Shown piece after piece: positions 7,409 to 17,044 of a DNA stretch of 64,000 nt. The notes under the pieces were generated by a model. The model saw nothing but the letters and a program-made list of their open reading frames with translations. It ran no database searches and was not told the DNA's origin. Position 1 is the first letter of the stretch. Each line of letters starts with the position of its first letter. The stretch is from an uncultured Porphyromonadaceae bacterium (GTDB lineage Bacteria > Bacteroidota > Bacteroidia > Bacteroidales > Barnesiellaceae), in contig UPYI01000003.1 in the NCBI GenBank assembly GCA_900538555.1, positions 1 to 64,000 on the forward strand, in the 5' to 3' direction. The position numbers and the translations under genes are program-made.

Positions 7409-9718
7409 ATGAAACGATTTTTGAACATCATCACATTTTTATCCGCCGCTATGGTTCTCTGGGGTGCAGATCTTAATCCGGTGGCAAACCCTGAGGCGGT
7501 AGTGACCGAAGGGGTAGTACGCATTACAGTCCTCACTCCCGAGATGATACGCGTGGAATACAGCCCGTCGAAACAGTTCGAGGACCGTGCCACATTTACG
7601 GTCGTGAACCGCAATCTGCCCGTACCTCACTTCACCAAGTCGGAGGATAATGAATTCCTCTACATCAACACAGACAAGCTGAAACTGAGATACCGCAAAG
7701 GTACGAATCCCTATTTCGAGCCGAACCCTCCCGCCAACCTCAGCATAACGATGGAACTCAACGGACGCCCCGTGACCTGGTTTCCCGGTCAGGGCGACGG
7801 AAAGAATCTCAAAGGTACTTACCGTACCCTCGACCGTTGCTTCGGCGACGGCTATCGTTCAAAGTTGGAGGATGGTCTGATTTCGCGTTCGGGCTGGGCA
7901 GTAATCGACGATTCGCCACAGTGCGTACGTACCGACGGCAGCCGCTCGCTCGCCCTTGTTCCCGATGAAACGGGCGTAGACTGGGTTGCTCCACGCGACG
8001 ACAAACAGTCGCTCGACCTCTATTTCCTCGGCTACGGTCACGACTACAAACGCGCACTACACGACTATACCCTTATTGCCGGCAAGATGCCGCTGCCACC
8101 GGACTATGCTTTCGGATATTGGTACAGCAAATATGAAAACTATACTGCCGACGATTACCGCAACATCATCAAAGACCTTAAAGAGAATGACATCAATACC
8201 GATGTCCTGATTCTCGACATGGATTGGCACTGGAACGGCGACCCGGATCCCAACAAATCCAACGGACGCGGCGGATGGACCGGTTGGAGCTGGAACTACA
8301 ACCTGATTCCCGACCCGACAAAACTGCTCAAAGACATCCACGACAACGGGCTGCATCTCGCACTCAACCTCCATCCAGCCATGGGCGTGGATGCTTCGGA
8401 AGACATTTTCCGAGGCATGGCGGACGATATGGGGCTCGATGCCGACACCACGAAAGTCATTCCGTGGCAACTCGAAGACAAAAGTTTCTATAAGGCATTC
8501 GCAAACAACTTCCTGCGCCCGTTCGAGAAACAGGGTGTCGATTTCTGGTGGCTCGACTGGCAGCAACATCTTACAAGTCCCTACACCGACGGCTTAGGAG
8601 AGACATTCTGGTGCAACCATGTTTTCTACAACGACATGAAAGCAAACCGCTCCGACCGCCGACCGATGATCTTCCACCGCTGGGGAGGTCTGGGTAGCCA
8701 TCGCTACCAGATCGGCTTTTCGGGCGACACGTTCATCAACTATGCCGCGCTCGCATTCCAGCCTTATTTCACTGCCACGGCTTCAAACGTATGCTACGGA
8801 TACTGGGGACACGACATCGGCGGACACATGTGGGACAGCAATTATCCGGTGAACGATCCCGAACTGCTGCTACGCTGGTTCCAGTTCGGTGTATTCACTC
8901 CGATATTCCGCAGCCATGCCGCAATCGGCACATGGATCAACCGCAAGATATGGACCTATGAGAATTTCCCGCAACTCAACGCGACGGTGAAGCTGCGTTA
9001 TGCCCTATTCCCCTACATCTACACCATGGCACGCAAGAGCTATGACACAGGTGTCGGAATCTGTCGCCCGATGTATTACGAGTACCCCGAAAACGACGAA
9101 GCCTACGTTTTCGAAGAGCAGTATTTCTTCGGCGACGACATCCTCGTAGCCCCGATCGTAGAACCCTCGGTCGATGGCGTAAGCAAAAAGAGAATCTGGT
9201 TCCCCGAGGGAAACTGGTGGTCGGTGGCTGACAACAAAATGGTCAAAGGAAATTCGATCCAGATACTCGACTTCACCCTCGACCAGATACCGTATTTCTA
9301 TCGTGAAGGTGCTATCATCGTGAATAATCCCCCGGAAGTGAAAAGCACAACCGAACGTCCCGCCAAACTGATAATCAATATCGTTGCCGGGAAAGACGGA
9401 GAAACAACGCTTTATGAGGATTCGGGCGACTCGAACGACTACGACACCCGTTTTGCCAACACCCGTTTCGCTCAGAAAACAACCGGATCTCTGGCATCCT
9501 ACACCATCGCCGCCCGTGAGGGGATAGCCGACCGGCTGCCTTCGAAACGCGCCTACGAACTCCGCATCTATAACACCGATGCGCCCGCAGATGGAAAAGC
9601 AAAAGTAGACGGCAAGGAGGTGAAAGCCGAATACGATGCATCGACACGTTGCACCGTTATCCATGTTCCGTCAGCCAAATGCAACAAAGCTCATGAAATA
9701 ACCGTAAAATATAAATAA
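7409..9718 (+). CDS. GH31 family glycoside hydrolase
   Basis: A 769-residue secreted GH31 enzyme: signal peptide (residues 1-20), N-terminal beta-sandwich to about residue 200, catalytic barrel starting near PPDYAFGYWYSKYENY, then C-terminal sandwiches. Catalytic residues are identifiable: nucleophile Asp383 in WWLDWQQ and acid/base Asp440 in GFSGDTF. The RWGG and GYWGHDIGG segments also match the family. GH31 covers alpha-glucosidases, alpha-xylosidases, alpha-galactosidases and transglycosylases. The active-site text does not fix one; alpha-glucosidase or alpha-galactosidase is most likely. It starts 16 bp after the SGNH gene, and its stop overlaps the GH2 start by one base. Confidence 0.88.
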   Translation: MKRFLNIITFLSAAMVLWGADLNPVANPEAVVTEGVVRITVLTPEMIRVEYSPSKQFEDRATFTVVNRNLPVPHFTKSEDNEFLYINTDKLKLRYRKGTNPYFEPNPPANLSITMELNGRPVTWFPGQGDGKNLKGTYRTLDRCFGDGYRSKLEDGLISRSGWAVIDDSPQCVRTDGSRSLALVPDETGVDWVAPRDDKQSLDLYFLGYGHDYKRALHDYTLIAGKMPLPPDYAFGYWYSKYENYTADDYRNIIKDLKENDINTDVLILDMDWHWNGDPDPNKSNGRGGWTGWSWNYNLIPDPTKLLKDIHDNGLHLALNLHPAMGVDASEDIFRGMADDMGLDADTTKVIPWQLEDKSFYKAFANNFLRPFEKQGVDFWWLDWQQHLTSPYTDGLGETFWCNHVFYNDMKANRSDRRPMIFHRWGGLGSHRYQIGFSGDTFINYAALAFQPYFTATASNVCYGYWGHDIGGHMWDSNYPVNDPELLLRWFQFGVFTPIFRSHAAIGTWINRKIWTYENFPQLNATVKLRYALFPYIYTMARKSYDTGVGICRPMYYEYPENDEAYVFEEQYFFGDDILVAPIVEPSVDGVSKKRIWFPEGNWWSVADNKMVKGNSIQILDFTLDQIPYFYREGAIIVNNPPEVKSTTERPAKLIINIVAGKDGETTLYEDSGDSNDYDTRFANTRFAQKTTGSLASYTIAAREGIADRLPSKRAYELRIYNTDAPADGKAKVDGKEVKAEYDASTRCTVIHVPSAKCNKAHEITVKYK

Positions 9719-11535
9719 TGAACCGATATCTTTTAGTAGCGGGCTTATTCGCCGGGGCGATTAACTTCGCCTCGGCTTATAAACCGGCAGGAAATAATAT
9801 AATGACAACATGGGGCGAGAACATCGACCCCGCGAAAGTGTGGCAGGAATATCCCCGTCCTATTATGGAGCGCGGCGAATGGCAAAATCTTAACGGTCTG
9901 TGGGATTATGCCATCGTCGGTGCCGATGCCGTCACTCCGGCGGAGTATCAAGGAAAGATACTTGTACCTTTCTGCGCCGAATCGGCTCTCTCGGGCGTAG
10001 GCAAAGAAGTCGGTGCCGACAATGCGCTATGGTATAAACGTTCTTTCACCGTTCCGAAGTCATGGCGCGGACGCGACATCTTGCTCAACTTCGGGGCTGT
10101 GGACTGGCAAGCCGACGTGTGGGTAAATGGTGCGAAAGTAGGAAGCCACACAGGCGGTTACACTCCGTTCAGCCTCAATATCACTCCGGCACTCAAAACC
10201 GCGGGTGACAATGAACTGGTAGTGCGCGTATGGGACCCGACCGACCTCGGTCCGCAGCCGCGAGGCAAGCAGGTGGCAAAACCGGAACTTATATGGTACA
10301 CTCCCGTCTCCGGCATCTGGCAGACCGTCTGGCTTGAACCGGTAAACCCGACACATATCTCCAACCTGAAAATAACACCCGACATCGACCGCAATACGTT
10401 GAGAGTCGAAGTGCAGTCGGCAGGTTCGGGAAACGGCTATATGACCGAGGTTACGGTAAAAGAAAGCGGCAAGACCATTGCTACGGGAAAAGCCATCGCA
10501 GGCGAACCGATGGTTATCGGCATGCCCGCCGACGTGAAACTCTGGTCGCCCGACAGCCCCCATCTTTATGATCTTGAAGTGCGCCTCACCGACAAGGGCA
10601 AGACTCTCGATAAAGTAGACAGTTACGCAGCCATGCGGAAGATTTCCACGAAGATGGGCGACAAAGGAATGGTGCGCCTCCAACTCAACAACAAAGACCT
10701 GTTTCACTACGGGCTTCTCGACCAAGGGTGGTGGCCCGACGGATTGTACACCGCTCCATCCTACGAGGCGATGATATATGATATTGACAAGACCATCGAC
10801 TGGGGCTACAACATGATACGTAAGCATATCAAAGTAGAACCCGCCACATGGTACACCTACTGCGACCGCAAAGGCATTATCGTCTGGCAGGATATGCCCA
10901 GCGGCGACAAAGACCCCGAATGGCAGGGACGAAACTACTTCGACGGAGAAGAGCTGCAACGCACTCCCGAAAGCGAACAAACCTATCGGAAAGAATGGAA
11001 AGAGATCATTGATGCCCTCTACAACTATCCGTGCATAGCTATATGGGTACCTTTCAATGAAGCTTGGGGGCAGTTCAAAACCAAAGAAATAGCCGACTGG
11101 ACAAAGAACTACGATCCTTCGCGTCTGGTGAATCCGGCAAGCGGCGGCAACCACTACCCGTGCGGCGATATGGTCGATGCCCACAGCTATCCGTCACCGC
11201 CGGTGACCCATGTCTACGATGCCAAACGCGCCAACGTACTTGGCGAATATGGCGGTATCGGAATGGCGGTAGAAGGTCATATCTGGGCTCCCGATCGGAA
11301 CTGGGGCTATATCCAATATAAGACTCCTGCCGAAGTGACCGACGCATACATCGGCTACGCCAACTATCTCGACCAACTTGCCTACGATTGGTTTGTCGGT
11401 GCCGTCTACACGCAGACGACCGATGTGGAAATCGAGGTGAACGGCTTGATGACCTACGACCGCAAAGTCATAAAAATCGACGAGGAACGCATCAGGGAAA
11501 CAAACCGGCGGATAATAAAAAACCACAGTAAATAA
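9718..11535 (+). CDS. GH2 family glycoside hydrolase (beta-galactosidase-like)
   Basis: A 605-residue GH2 enzyme with signal peptide, jelly-roll sugar-binding domain (about residues 45-200), immunoglobulin-like domain (200-310) and TIM barrel (310-600). Acid/base Glu448 is in VPFNEAWG and nucleophile Glu510 in VLGEYGG. It stops right after the barrel and so lacks the C-terminal domains of long LacZ-type enzymes. The start codon shares its A with the stop codon of the GH31 gene (TAATG), so the two are translationally coupled. Likely substrates are beta-galactosides, but related GH2 proteins act on beta-glucuronides, beta-mannosides or alpha-L-arabinosides, so specificity is open. Confidence 0.85.
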   Translation: MNRYLLVAGLFAGAINFASAYKPAGNNIMTTWGENIDPAKVWQEYPRPIMERGEWQNLNGLWDYAIVGADAVTPAEYQGKILVPFCAESALSGVGKEVGADNALWYKRSFTVPKSWRGRDILLNFGAVDWQADVWVNGAKVGSHTGGYTPFSLNITPALKTAGDNELVVRVWDPTDLGPQPRGKQVAKPELIWYTPVSGIWQTVWLEPVNPTHISNLKITPDIDRNTLRVEVQSAGSGNGYMTEVTVKESGKTIATGKAIAGEPMVIGMPADVKLWSPDSPHLYDLEVRLTDKGKTLDKVDSYAAMRKISTKMGDKGMVRLQLNNKDLFHYGLLDQGWWPDGLYTAPSYEAMIYDIDKTIDWGYNMIRKHIKVEPATWYTYCDRKGIIVWQDMPSGDKDPEWQGRNYFDGEELQRTPESEQTYRKEWKEIIDALYNYPCIAIWVPFNEAWGQFKTKEIADWTKNYDPSRLVNPASGGNHYPCGDMVDAHSYPSPPVTHVYDAKRANVLGEYGGIGMAVEGHIWAPDRNWGYIQYKTPAEVTDAYIGYANYLDQLAYDWFVGAVYTQTTDVEIEVNGLMTYDRKVIKIDEERIRETNRRIIKNHSK

Positions 11536-11537
11536 AA

Positions 11538-13478
11538 ATGCAGATGAATATCATTCGGGGAATAGCAATTGTTGCGCTTGCTTCCGTATCTACGGCAGCC
11601 ATGCAGGCGAAAGTCACGCTGCCGGCGGTCTTTTCCGACAACATGGTCGTTCAGCAGAATTCGGTTCTGACCGTAACCGGAACTGCCCGCCCGCTGTCTA
11701 CGGTAACATTCCGTTCAGACTGGACCGGAGGAGAGGGTAAAACCAGAACAGGCAAAAACGGACGTTTCGAGTTGAATATCCCGACTCCTCCCGCCGGCGG
11801 TCCCTATACGCTCATTTTTGATGACGGCTCGGGCAATGGGGAGAAGACCGTGCTGCAAAATGTGCTGTCGGGCGAAGTGTGGATTTGTTCGGGACAGTCG
11901 AACATGGAATTCCCCATAAAGGGAGATTGGGCGCAACTGATGGATGCCGACGAAGTAGTTGCCACAATGCAGCGTCCTGCCCTGCGGCTGTTACAGATCA
12001 GGAACACGTCATCAGTCAATCCACTTGATGACACGGACGTTGAATACGGCTGGGCGGAATCCTCGCCCGCGGCGGCTTCCTTCTCGGCAATAGGCTATCT
12101 GTGCGGCAAAATGCTTCAAGATTCGCTGAATGTACCGGTAGGTATAATCGATGCAAGTTGGGGCGGCACACCTGTCGAGGCATGGACACCGTACGAAGCA
12201 CTCAAAGGGGTGCCCGGGCTTGAATATCAATATGGTCTGTTGGGAAAAGGGAAAAACGAACAGGCTCTGAAAGATATGGAGATAAAGCGGGTTTACGAGT
12301 CGTATGACAGTCCCGGTAAAATAGCTTACCCGTATGACAGAAATGTGATGCAAAAGGGCAAAGGCTGGGGAAAGATGCCTGTACCGTCGATGTGGGAGGA
12401 GAACGTACTGCCCGGATTCGACGGCATTGTTGCGATGCAATATGAACTAATCCTCCCTGCCGAAGCCTCCGGGAAACCGTTAAAACTATGTTTTGGAGCT
12501 ATTGACGACTGGGACACGGCATATTTCAACGGTGAAATGGTAGGTAGCGGTCAAATTTTTGACCGCATGCGGGAATATGAAGTAGACGGTCGGCTTGTCA
12601 AAGCCGGCAAAAACATCATCACCGTGGAAGTCATCGACAATGGCGGAGGCGGCGGTATATGGAAATCGTCATACGCAATTGTAAATGGCGAAAGCCATAG
12701 TCTCGACGGAGAGTGGAACTATGCCATCGTGGCTGATTTTTCCAAAACAGAGATACGAAGCGAATGGCCGGAAAGCCAGTACTACCCCACTGCTCTCTAC
12801 AACGCGATGATCAACCCGCTCAGAACGATGCCTGTTGCCGGCGTGTTCTGGTATCAGGGCTGTGCCAATGTCGGTAGAGCCGGGCAATACGAAATTTGTT
12901 TCAAAAACATGATAAATGGTTGGAGAAAAGCATTTGGTAATCCCTCTATGCCGTTCTATTTCGTGCAGCTTGCCGGCTTTATGCAACCTGTCGTTGTACA
13001 GCCCGAATCGGAATGGGCATTATTGCGTAACGCACAGTCAAAGGCTCTCGAACTGCCGCATACCGACATGGCGACGGCTATCGATCTTGGCAATCCGATT
13101 GATATTCACCCCACCAACAAGGCGGAAGTGGCACGGCGTCTGACTATGCTTGCGCTGGATAAAACCTATGGAATGAAGCAGAAATGTAACACGCCACGTT
13201 GCATAGATAGTAAAATCGGCAGCGGTTATGTGGAGCTGACTTTCAACGATAGTATAAAAGCCACGGGAGGAGCCGTTACCGGATTCATAATCAAAGATAA
13301 AGACGGAACTTGGGCGTATGCAAATGCCCGACTCACCTCCGACCGTACAATAAGGCTGTCGTCGCCATTGGTACAAAATCCTGTGGCAGTCAGATATAGC
13401 TGGGCGGATTATCCGGGCGGGAATCTCTATGGCATCGAGTCCGGACTTCCCGTCTTACCTTTCGCTTCCGACAAATAG
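11538..13478 (+). CDS. Sialate O-acetylesterase-like SGNH carbohydrate esterase
   Basis: A 646-residue secreted protein of the sialate O-acetylesterase (SASA) type. After a signal peptide comes the typical opening LPAVFSDNMVVQQ, then catalytic Ser121 in SGQSNMEF, the oxyanion segment GIIDASWGGTPVEAW, FWYQGCAN, and the Asp522/His524 pair in DIHPTNK. A beta-sandwich insertion (about residues 290-400, with AIDDWDTAYFNG) is usual for this group. An alternative in-frame ATG lies two codons downstream. In PULs these enzymes remove acetyl esters from many plant or host glycans, so sialic acid need not be the substrate. It is the last gene of this co-directional set and is followed by two hairpins. 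Confidence 0.82.
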   Translation: MQMNIIRGIAIVALASVSTAAMQAKVTLPAVFSDNMVVQQNSVLTVTGTARPLSTVTFRSDWTGGEGKTRTGKNGRFELNIPTPPAGGPYTLIFDDGSGNGEKTVLQNVLSGEVWICSGQSNMEFPIKGDWAQLMDADEVVATMQRPALRLLQIRNTSSVNPLDDTDVEYGWAESSPAAASFSAIGYLCGKMLQDSLNVPVGIIDASWGGTPVEAWTPYEALKGVPGLEYQYGLLGKGKNEQALKDMEIKRVYESYDSPGKIAYPYDRNVMQKGKGWGKMPVPSMWEENVLPGFDGIVAMQYELILPAEASGKPLKLCFGAIDDWDTAYFNGEMVGSGQIFDRMREYEVDGRLVKAGKNIITVEVIDNGGGGGIWKSSYAIVNGESHSLDGEWNYAIVADFSKTEIRSEWPESQYYPTALYNAMINPLRTMPVAGVFWYQGCANVGRAGQYEICFKNMINGWRKAFGNPSMPFYFVQLAGFMQPVVVQPESEWALLRNAQSKALELPHTDMATAIDLGNPIDIHPTNKAEVARRLTMLALDKTYGMKQKCNTPRCIDSKIGSGYVELTFNDSIKATGGAVTGFIIKDKDGTWAYANARLTSDRTIRLSSPLVQNPVAVRYSWADYPGGNLYGIESGLPVLPFASDK

Positions 13479-13497
13479 GGAACAGCTAAAATAGATA

Positions 13498-13534
13498 CTA
13501 ATGGCTATGAAGTTTTTACGTATAATGCCATTAG
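13498..13534. terminator. Hairpin downstream of the first PUL
   Basis: An 8-bp perfect inverted repeat (CTAATGGC/GCCATTAG) with a 21-nt loop begins 20 bases after the esterase stop codon. It is the first of two adjacent hairpins between convergent genes. No T-run is present, so termination is plausible from context only. Confidence 0.4.
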
Positions 13535-13544
13535 ATCTGTGTGT

Positions 13545-13586
13545 CGCGCCATCATCGACAGTACAAAGACTACCGATGATGGCGCG
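13545..13586. terminator. Strong hairpin between convergent genes
   Basis: A 13-bp perfect stem (CGCGCCATCATCG, 13545-13557, and its complement, 13574-13586) with a 16-nt loop is followed by an AT-rich stretch. It lies between the + strand PUL and the - strand nuclease gene and could end transcription from both sides. The 140 bases to its right hold no gene I can support. Confidence 0.5.
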
Positions 13587-13727
13587 ATAAATTATATCGT
13601 AAGTTCCACATGTGCTTGGAATCCGTCTGCCATAGAGCAGCTACACTTTTTCAAACGAATAATCATATACAGCCGCATTTTCCCGAGCGAATCATATATT
13701 TTCGCACCAAAATACGCACACCGAATA

Positions 13728-14675
13728 TTATTTGTCATCATCCAATGAGTCCCAATAATCCATATCCATCTTCATTACCTTAAAGATTTTTTCCGTTTGA
13801 AGACCTAAGCCAAAATCATAGATATATTCCGTAAGTTGATGTCCGTTAATCAAAATTATAGTTGGAGAGCCATTTAGGCTCTCAACATACTCCACCGCTC
13901 CTTTGGTAAAATTAGATGTTGTAATAAACACACCTTTCTTTGATGGAGTTCCCGCAACAGCGCCTACAAAGCTTTGCACTTCATTACGACCTACATTATT
14001 TTCAGAAGCATAACGTTTTGCTTGAATCGATATATGATTAAATCCCAATATATCTTCTTTTATAATGCCATCGATTCCCCCGTCATTAGACCGCTTGGTA
14101 ACTACTCCCGAGTTTTTAATCTCTCCACCATAGCCCATTGCTTGAAGTAAATCAACAACTAACCTTTCAAAATCTTGTGGTTTCTTACTCAATATAGTTG
14201 CCAGTATCTCTGATTGTATAGACTGTTTTATGTTATTATACGAATCATCCAATCTTTCTTGCGGTGTACGCTCATCATCGCAAGTCAAAGCAGGGGAGAT
14301 TATCAAATCACTCTTATTTTTAGAACTCCTCTTCGGGGTTTTCGCATTAACTTCTCCTTTTATATATTCATTTATTTGTTCATCGGTACAGGAAGAAAGC
14401 ATCTCCAATCCCTTATTGCTGATTTTATAATCACCTCTTTTAGGTTTTTCAACCAAACCTGCAATAAAAAGATATGATAATGCCCAAGAAATGCGATCTA
14501 AGAATATTTCACCATTACCAGACGGATACCATGCATTCATTTCATCTTCTGAAAGATTAAAATATTTAGCCAAAGGAGCTCGCAAATCTTTTGCCCTCAT
14601 AATGGCACCAGTACTTAATACCCTTAATGCCTGTATTCGTATTTCTTCAAATTGTGGTATCATAATATATAACAA
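13728..14675 (-). CDS. Mrr-type restriction endonuclease (type IV-like)
   Basis: An N-terminal Mrr winged-helix domain (residues 5-110, LEKPKRGDYKISNKG-like pattern) is followed by a charged linker and a C-terminal Mrr_cat domain of the PD-(D/E)XK fold (170-290). The catalytic pattern is visible: FERLVVDLLQAMGY, the Asp in NDGGIDGII, and IQAKRY. Such proteins cut DNA carrying foreign methylation and work without a partner methylase; none is nearby. The protein could begin at 14675 or, more likely, at the fifth codon (14663, MIPQFEE). The gene is clearly richer in A/T than its neighbours and stands alone in its orientation next to unrelated genes, which points to horizontal gain. Confidence 0.85.
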   Translation of the reverse strand: MLYIMIPQFEEIRIQALRVLSTGAIMRAKDLRAPLAKYFNLSEDEMNAWYPSGNGEIFLDRISWALSYLFIAGLVEKPKRGDYKISNKGLEMLSSCTDEQINEYIKGEVNAKTPKRSSKNKSDLIISPALTCDDERTPQERLDDSYNNIKQSIQSEILATILSKKPQDFERLVVDLLQAMGYGGEIKNSGVVTKRSNDGGIDGIIKEDILGFNHISIQAKRYASENNVGRNEVQSFVGAVAGTPSKKGVFITTSNFTKGAVEYVESLNGSPTIILINGHQLTEYIYDFGLGLQTEKIFKVMKMDMDYWDSLDDDK

Positions 14676-14882
14676 GGCTTTGATATAAAGAAAACAATCA
14701 ATTATACAAATTTATTAAAATATTTGGAAACAGAATCTTTAACCATAATTTTATTCTCTTTCTCCATATTCAAAACAAACCGATCATTTAACAATCTCCC
14801 TATTACAACCTCAAAGCCCCACATAAATAAGCGGAGGATTGAGAGTGATAAAGTCCACAAAATAACGGAAAGAGAGAATCGA

Positions 14883-15506
14883 TCAGCCCATGTGCCCGAA
14901 AGATATTTCCTGCTGCAACAGATCAAGAAAACGGGCGGCGTGTGCGCCATCCATCTGTGTGTGATGAAATTGGAATGATACGGTCAATGTCGTTTTAAAC
15001 CACTTTTTTCGATACCTGCCCCATATCATGAACGGGTTGTTGAAGATGCCGCTGTACATTCCGACTGCGCCGTCGATGTCGAATTGCGCTAATGCAGAGG
15101 TACCGATAACCATACAGTCCGGCAAATCGTGATTCCGGCAAGACTCGGCAACCTGTTTGGTCAGTTGCAAATAGTGTCGGTTGAACAGAGCGAAATCGGT
15201 TGTGAAAGGGAGATCGCACGAACTGACTTCTCCCCTCTTGTCTGCCACAATGGTATTGACAGCGATATTATCGTACCGGATGAGTTTATCTCCGACAGGA
15301 AGCAGGTAAAATTCTTCTACTTGACTTGCTGCCTTCCCGATACACCAACACATCAGCATGTTGAACTTCAAACCTCGTCTACGGCTAATCCGTACAAGGC
15401 GGGATACGTCGAGCGTCTTGAAAAAGGTTACCATGGGCATCGGAGCTTTCATCCACATATCATAGGCATAGGCTCGCGTGGTTTGTTGCGGATCTACTTC
15501 TTTCAT
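14883..15506 (-). CDS. Chloramphenicol acetyltransferase-like (CAT family) acyltransferase
   Basis: The 207-residue length and the full pattern match the trimeric CAT fold. The catalytic signature is FHHTQMDGAHAARFL (His181-His182, Asp186-Gly187), and SSCDLPFT and IFNNPFMIWG occupy the usual places. The reaction would be acetyl transfer from acetyl-CoA to a hydroxyl group. Many chromosomal CAT-like proteins in Bacteroidales are not known to confer resistance, so the drug phenotype is unproven. No transposon or integron parts flank it. A possible -7 element (TAACTTTG) lies 24-31 bases upstream. Confidence 0.8.
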   Translation of the reverse strand: MKEVDPQQTTRAYAYDMWMKAPMPMVTFFKTLDVSRLVRISRRRGLKFNMLMCWCIGKAASQVEEFYLLPVGDKLIRYDNIAVNTIVADKRGEVSSCDLPFTTDFALFNRHYLQLTKQVAESCRNHDLPDCMVIGTSALAQFDIDGAVGMYSGIFNNPFMIWGRYRKKWFKTTLTVSFQFHHTQMDGAHAARFLDLLQQEISFGHMG

Positions 15507-15529
15507 ACTTTTTTTGCGACAAAGTTACG

Positions 15530-15537
15530 GCATAAAG
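15530..15537 (-). promoter_or_regulatory. Candidate -7 box for the CAT-like gene
   Basis: Read on the minus strand the bases are TAACTTTG, matching the Bacteroidota TAnnTTTG element. I found no convincing TTTG at the -33 position, so support is partial. Confidence 0.4.
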
Positions 15538-15591
15538 GTCTCACCGGATAGAAGAAAAGGGACATTCTGAAAACTCGGGGTAAAAGCGGAT

Positions 15592-16398
15592 TTACATCGG
15601 CTGGGTAAACAGATCGGAATACGGCCGATACTCATTTCTCAATTTTCCCGGCGTGCATCCGCTGAACATTTTACATTCGCGAATGAAATGCGACTGATCG
15701 GCATAACCGCATACATAGGCTATACCGGTATCGTCGTCGCATCCGCACTGCATCTGCCACAACGATTTCTGAAACCGTACCACCCGGGCATATTCTTTGG
15801 GATTCATTCCTACACTTGCGTTAAACAGTCGCTCGAACTGCTTCCTGCCAATGCAAGCAATGCCGGCAAGTTCGGAGACCGAAGTTGAAGGTGTTTTCAT
15901 CAACATCCGCACCGCCGAACCGATACGCACAAAGTTCGACACCGAAATGTCGCGCAACTTCGCAAGCAACCAAAGTTCGATCATCCGCACACATTGTCCA
16001 TTATCCCGACAGTCGAAGATCTGCGAGGCAAGTTCGTTCAGATTCCGGTTCTCCACCTCATATCCTGAAATTTCAAGATTATAAAACAAAGAGGGAGGCG
16101 TGTCTATAAACAGCCCTATGGCATGAGGCTGAAACACGGTTACAATCATTTCGGTATCGCCATCGGAACAGACATGCGCCGGAAAATTCACTTGACCGCT
16201 AATCGTAAATTTGTCTTGCGAGACGGAGAGTTCGGGAATAAACAACGGCGACCGTTTATGAAAAATGATCTGCGGACAACCGATAGGAAATGTCAGCGTG
16301 CTGAAACTCTCGCGGCTCTTCAACACCCAATAGTAACGTACATACGGCTGCAACGCCCTACATGGTTTATAAAACCGTATTCCGCCATCCTCTTCCAT
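15592..16398 (-). CDS. AraC-family transcriptional regulator
   Basis: A 268-residue regulator with an N-terminal sensor of the type that opens with a Y-KP-x-LQPYVRYYW pattern and holds FQPHAIGLF, and a C-terminal AraC/XylS double helix-turn-helix (about residues 165-255). The second HTH shows the hallmark AYVCGYADQSHFIRECKMFSG. The start codon shares its A with the stop codon of the GrpB-like gene (TAATG), so both are on one message. The signal and targets are unknown; the neighbouring small detoxification enzymes are candidates. Confidence 0.85.
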   Translation of the reverse strand: MEEDGGIRFYKPCRALQPYVRYYWVLKSRESFSTLTFPIGCPQIIFHKRSPLFIPELSVSQDKFTISGQVNFPAHVCSDGDTEMIVTVFQPHAIGLFIDTPPSLFYNLEISGYEVENRNLNELASQIFDCRDNGQCVRMIELWLLAKLRDISVSNFVRIGSAVRMLMKTPSTSVSELAGIACIGRKQFERLFNASVGMNPKEYARVVRFQKSLWQMQCGCDDDTGIAYVCGYADQSHFIRECKMFSGCTPGKLRNEYRPYSDLFTQPM

Positions 16399-16946
16399 TA
16401 CAACTCCAATTTAGCCAAATTCGTATAACGGGCTACAAAATCCGTTTTCGCCGCCGTATATCCGTTACGGTCATATTCAAACCGCTTCCAAAGATTCATT
16501 TTCAAGGTCTCGTATGCAACGGCTATTTCCCGATGAACATTCAGATAATCCCTGAAATAAATTTCATCGTTGTCGCCGGCGTAATGCAAATGGAGGTGAA
16601 ATACCTTATCGGCAAAGCCTTCGGGGGTATAACCTTTATTGAAACTTATCCGATTTGCGGTTTCCGACATACATCGATACCCGGCAGCAATGATCGAGCT
16701 TTTGATTTCACTCAGGGCTATCCCGGCTCCGACTTCCATCAGTATATCTATAATAGGTTTCGCCCATATATCTTTTATCGCCGTGCTTCCTATATGACTG
16801 ATCGCAACGACACGATCGCCCAATAATTCTTTCAATCGGGCTATCTCCGCCACAGCCCAATCGTTCCAACAATCCTTGTGTTCGACCAGAACTATCGGAA
16901 AAAGCATCCAGAGTTCCTGCAAGGTCATCTCCTCCAACGATTTCAT
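16398..16946 (-). CDS. GrpB-like (UPF0157) nucleotidyltransferase-fold protein
   Basis: Recognised by the GrpB core: VEHKDCWNDWAVAEIARLK near the start, then ISHIGSTAI and AKPIIDILMEV, and a C-terminal YLNVHREIAVAYETLK helix. GrpB proteins have a nucleotidyltransferase-like fold but no settled biochemical role. The start at 16946 (MKSLEEMTLQ) is my choice; the frame stays open to 16994, adding 16 residues that look unlike protein of this family. It is co-transcribed with the AraC-type regulator, with which it overlaps by one base. Confidence 0.7.
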   Translation of the reverse strand: MKSLEEMTLQELWMLFPIVLVEHKDCWNDWAVAEIARLKELLGDRVVAISHIGSTAIKDIWAKPIIDILMEVGAGIALSEIKSSIIAAGYRCMSETANRISFNKGYTPEGFADKVFHLHLHYAGDNDEIYFRDYLNVHREIAVAYETLKMNLWKRFEYDRNGYTAAKTDFVARYTNLAKLEL

Positions 16947-17044
16947 ACGAGTATCTCCTGTCTTCCATAATTTGCCCCGATCGGACGTAATCATACCTTC
17001 AACATCTTATCCATTCCCAACCGGGTTCATCTGCATTGCATATT

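Noticed and set aside
13539..13748. 69-codon open frame downstream of the first PUL
   Set aside because: It crosses the strong hairpin at 13545-13586 and overlaps the end of the nuclease gene on the other strand; no family similarity.
14724..14978. Overlapping open frames on both strands before the CAT-like gene
   Set aside because: Low-complexity AT-rich translation products without homology; they overlap the end of the real gene at 14883.
14883..15506. Calling the CAT-like gene an antibiotic resistance gene
   Set aside because: The fold and active site fit, but no mobile-element context is seen and many chromosomal relatives have no shown resistance role.
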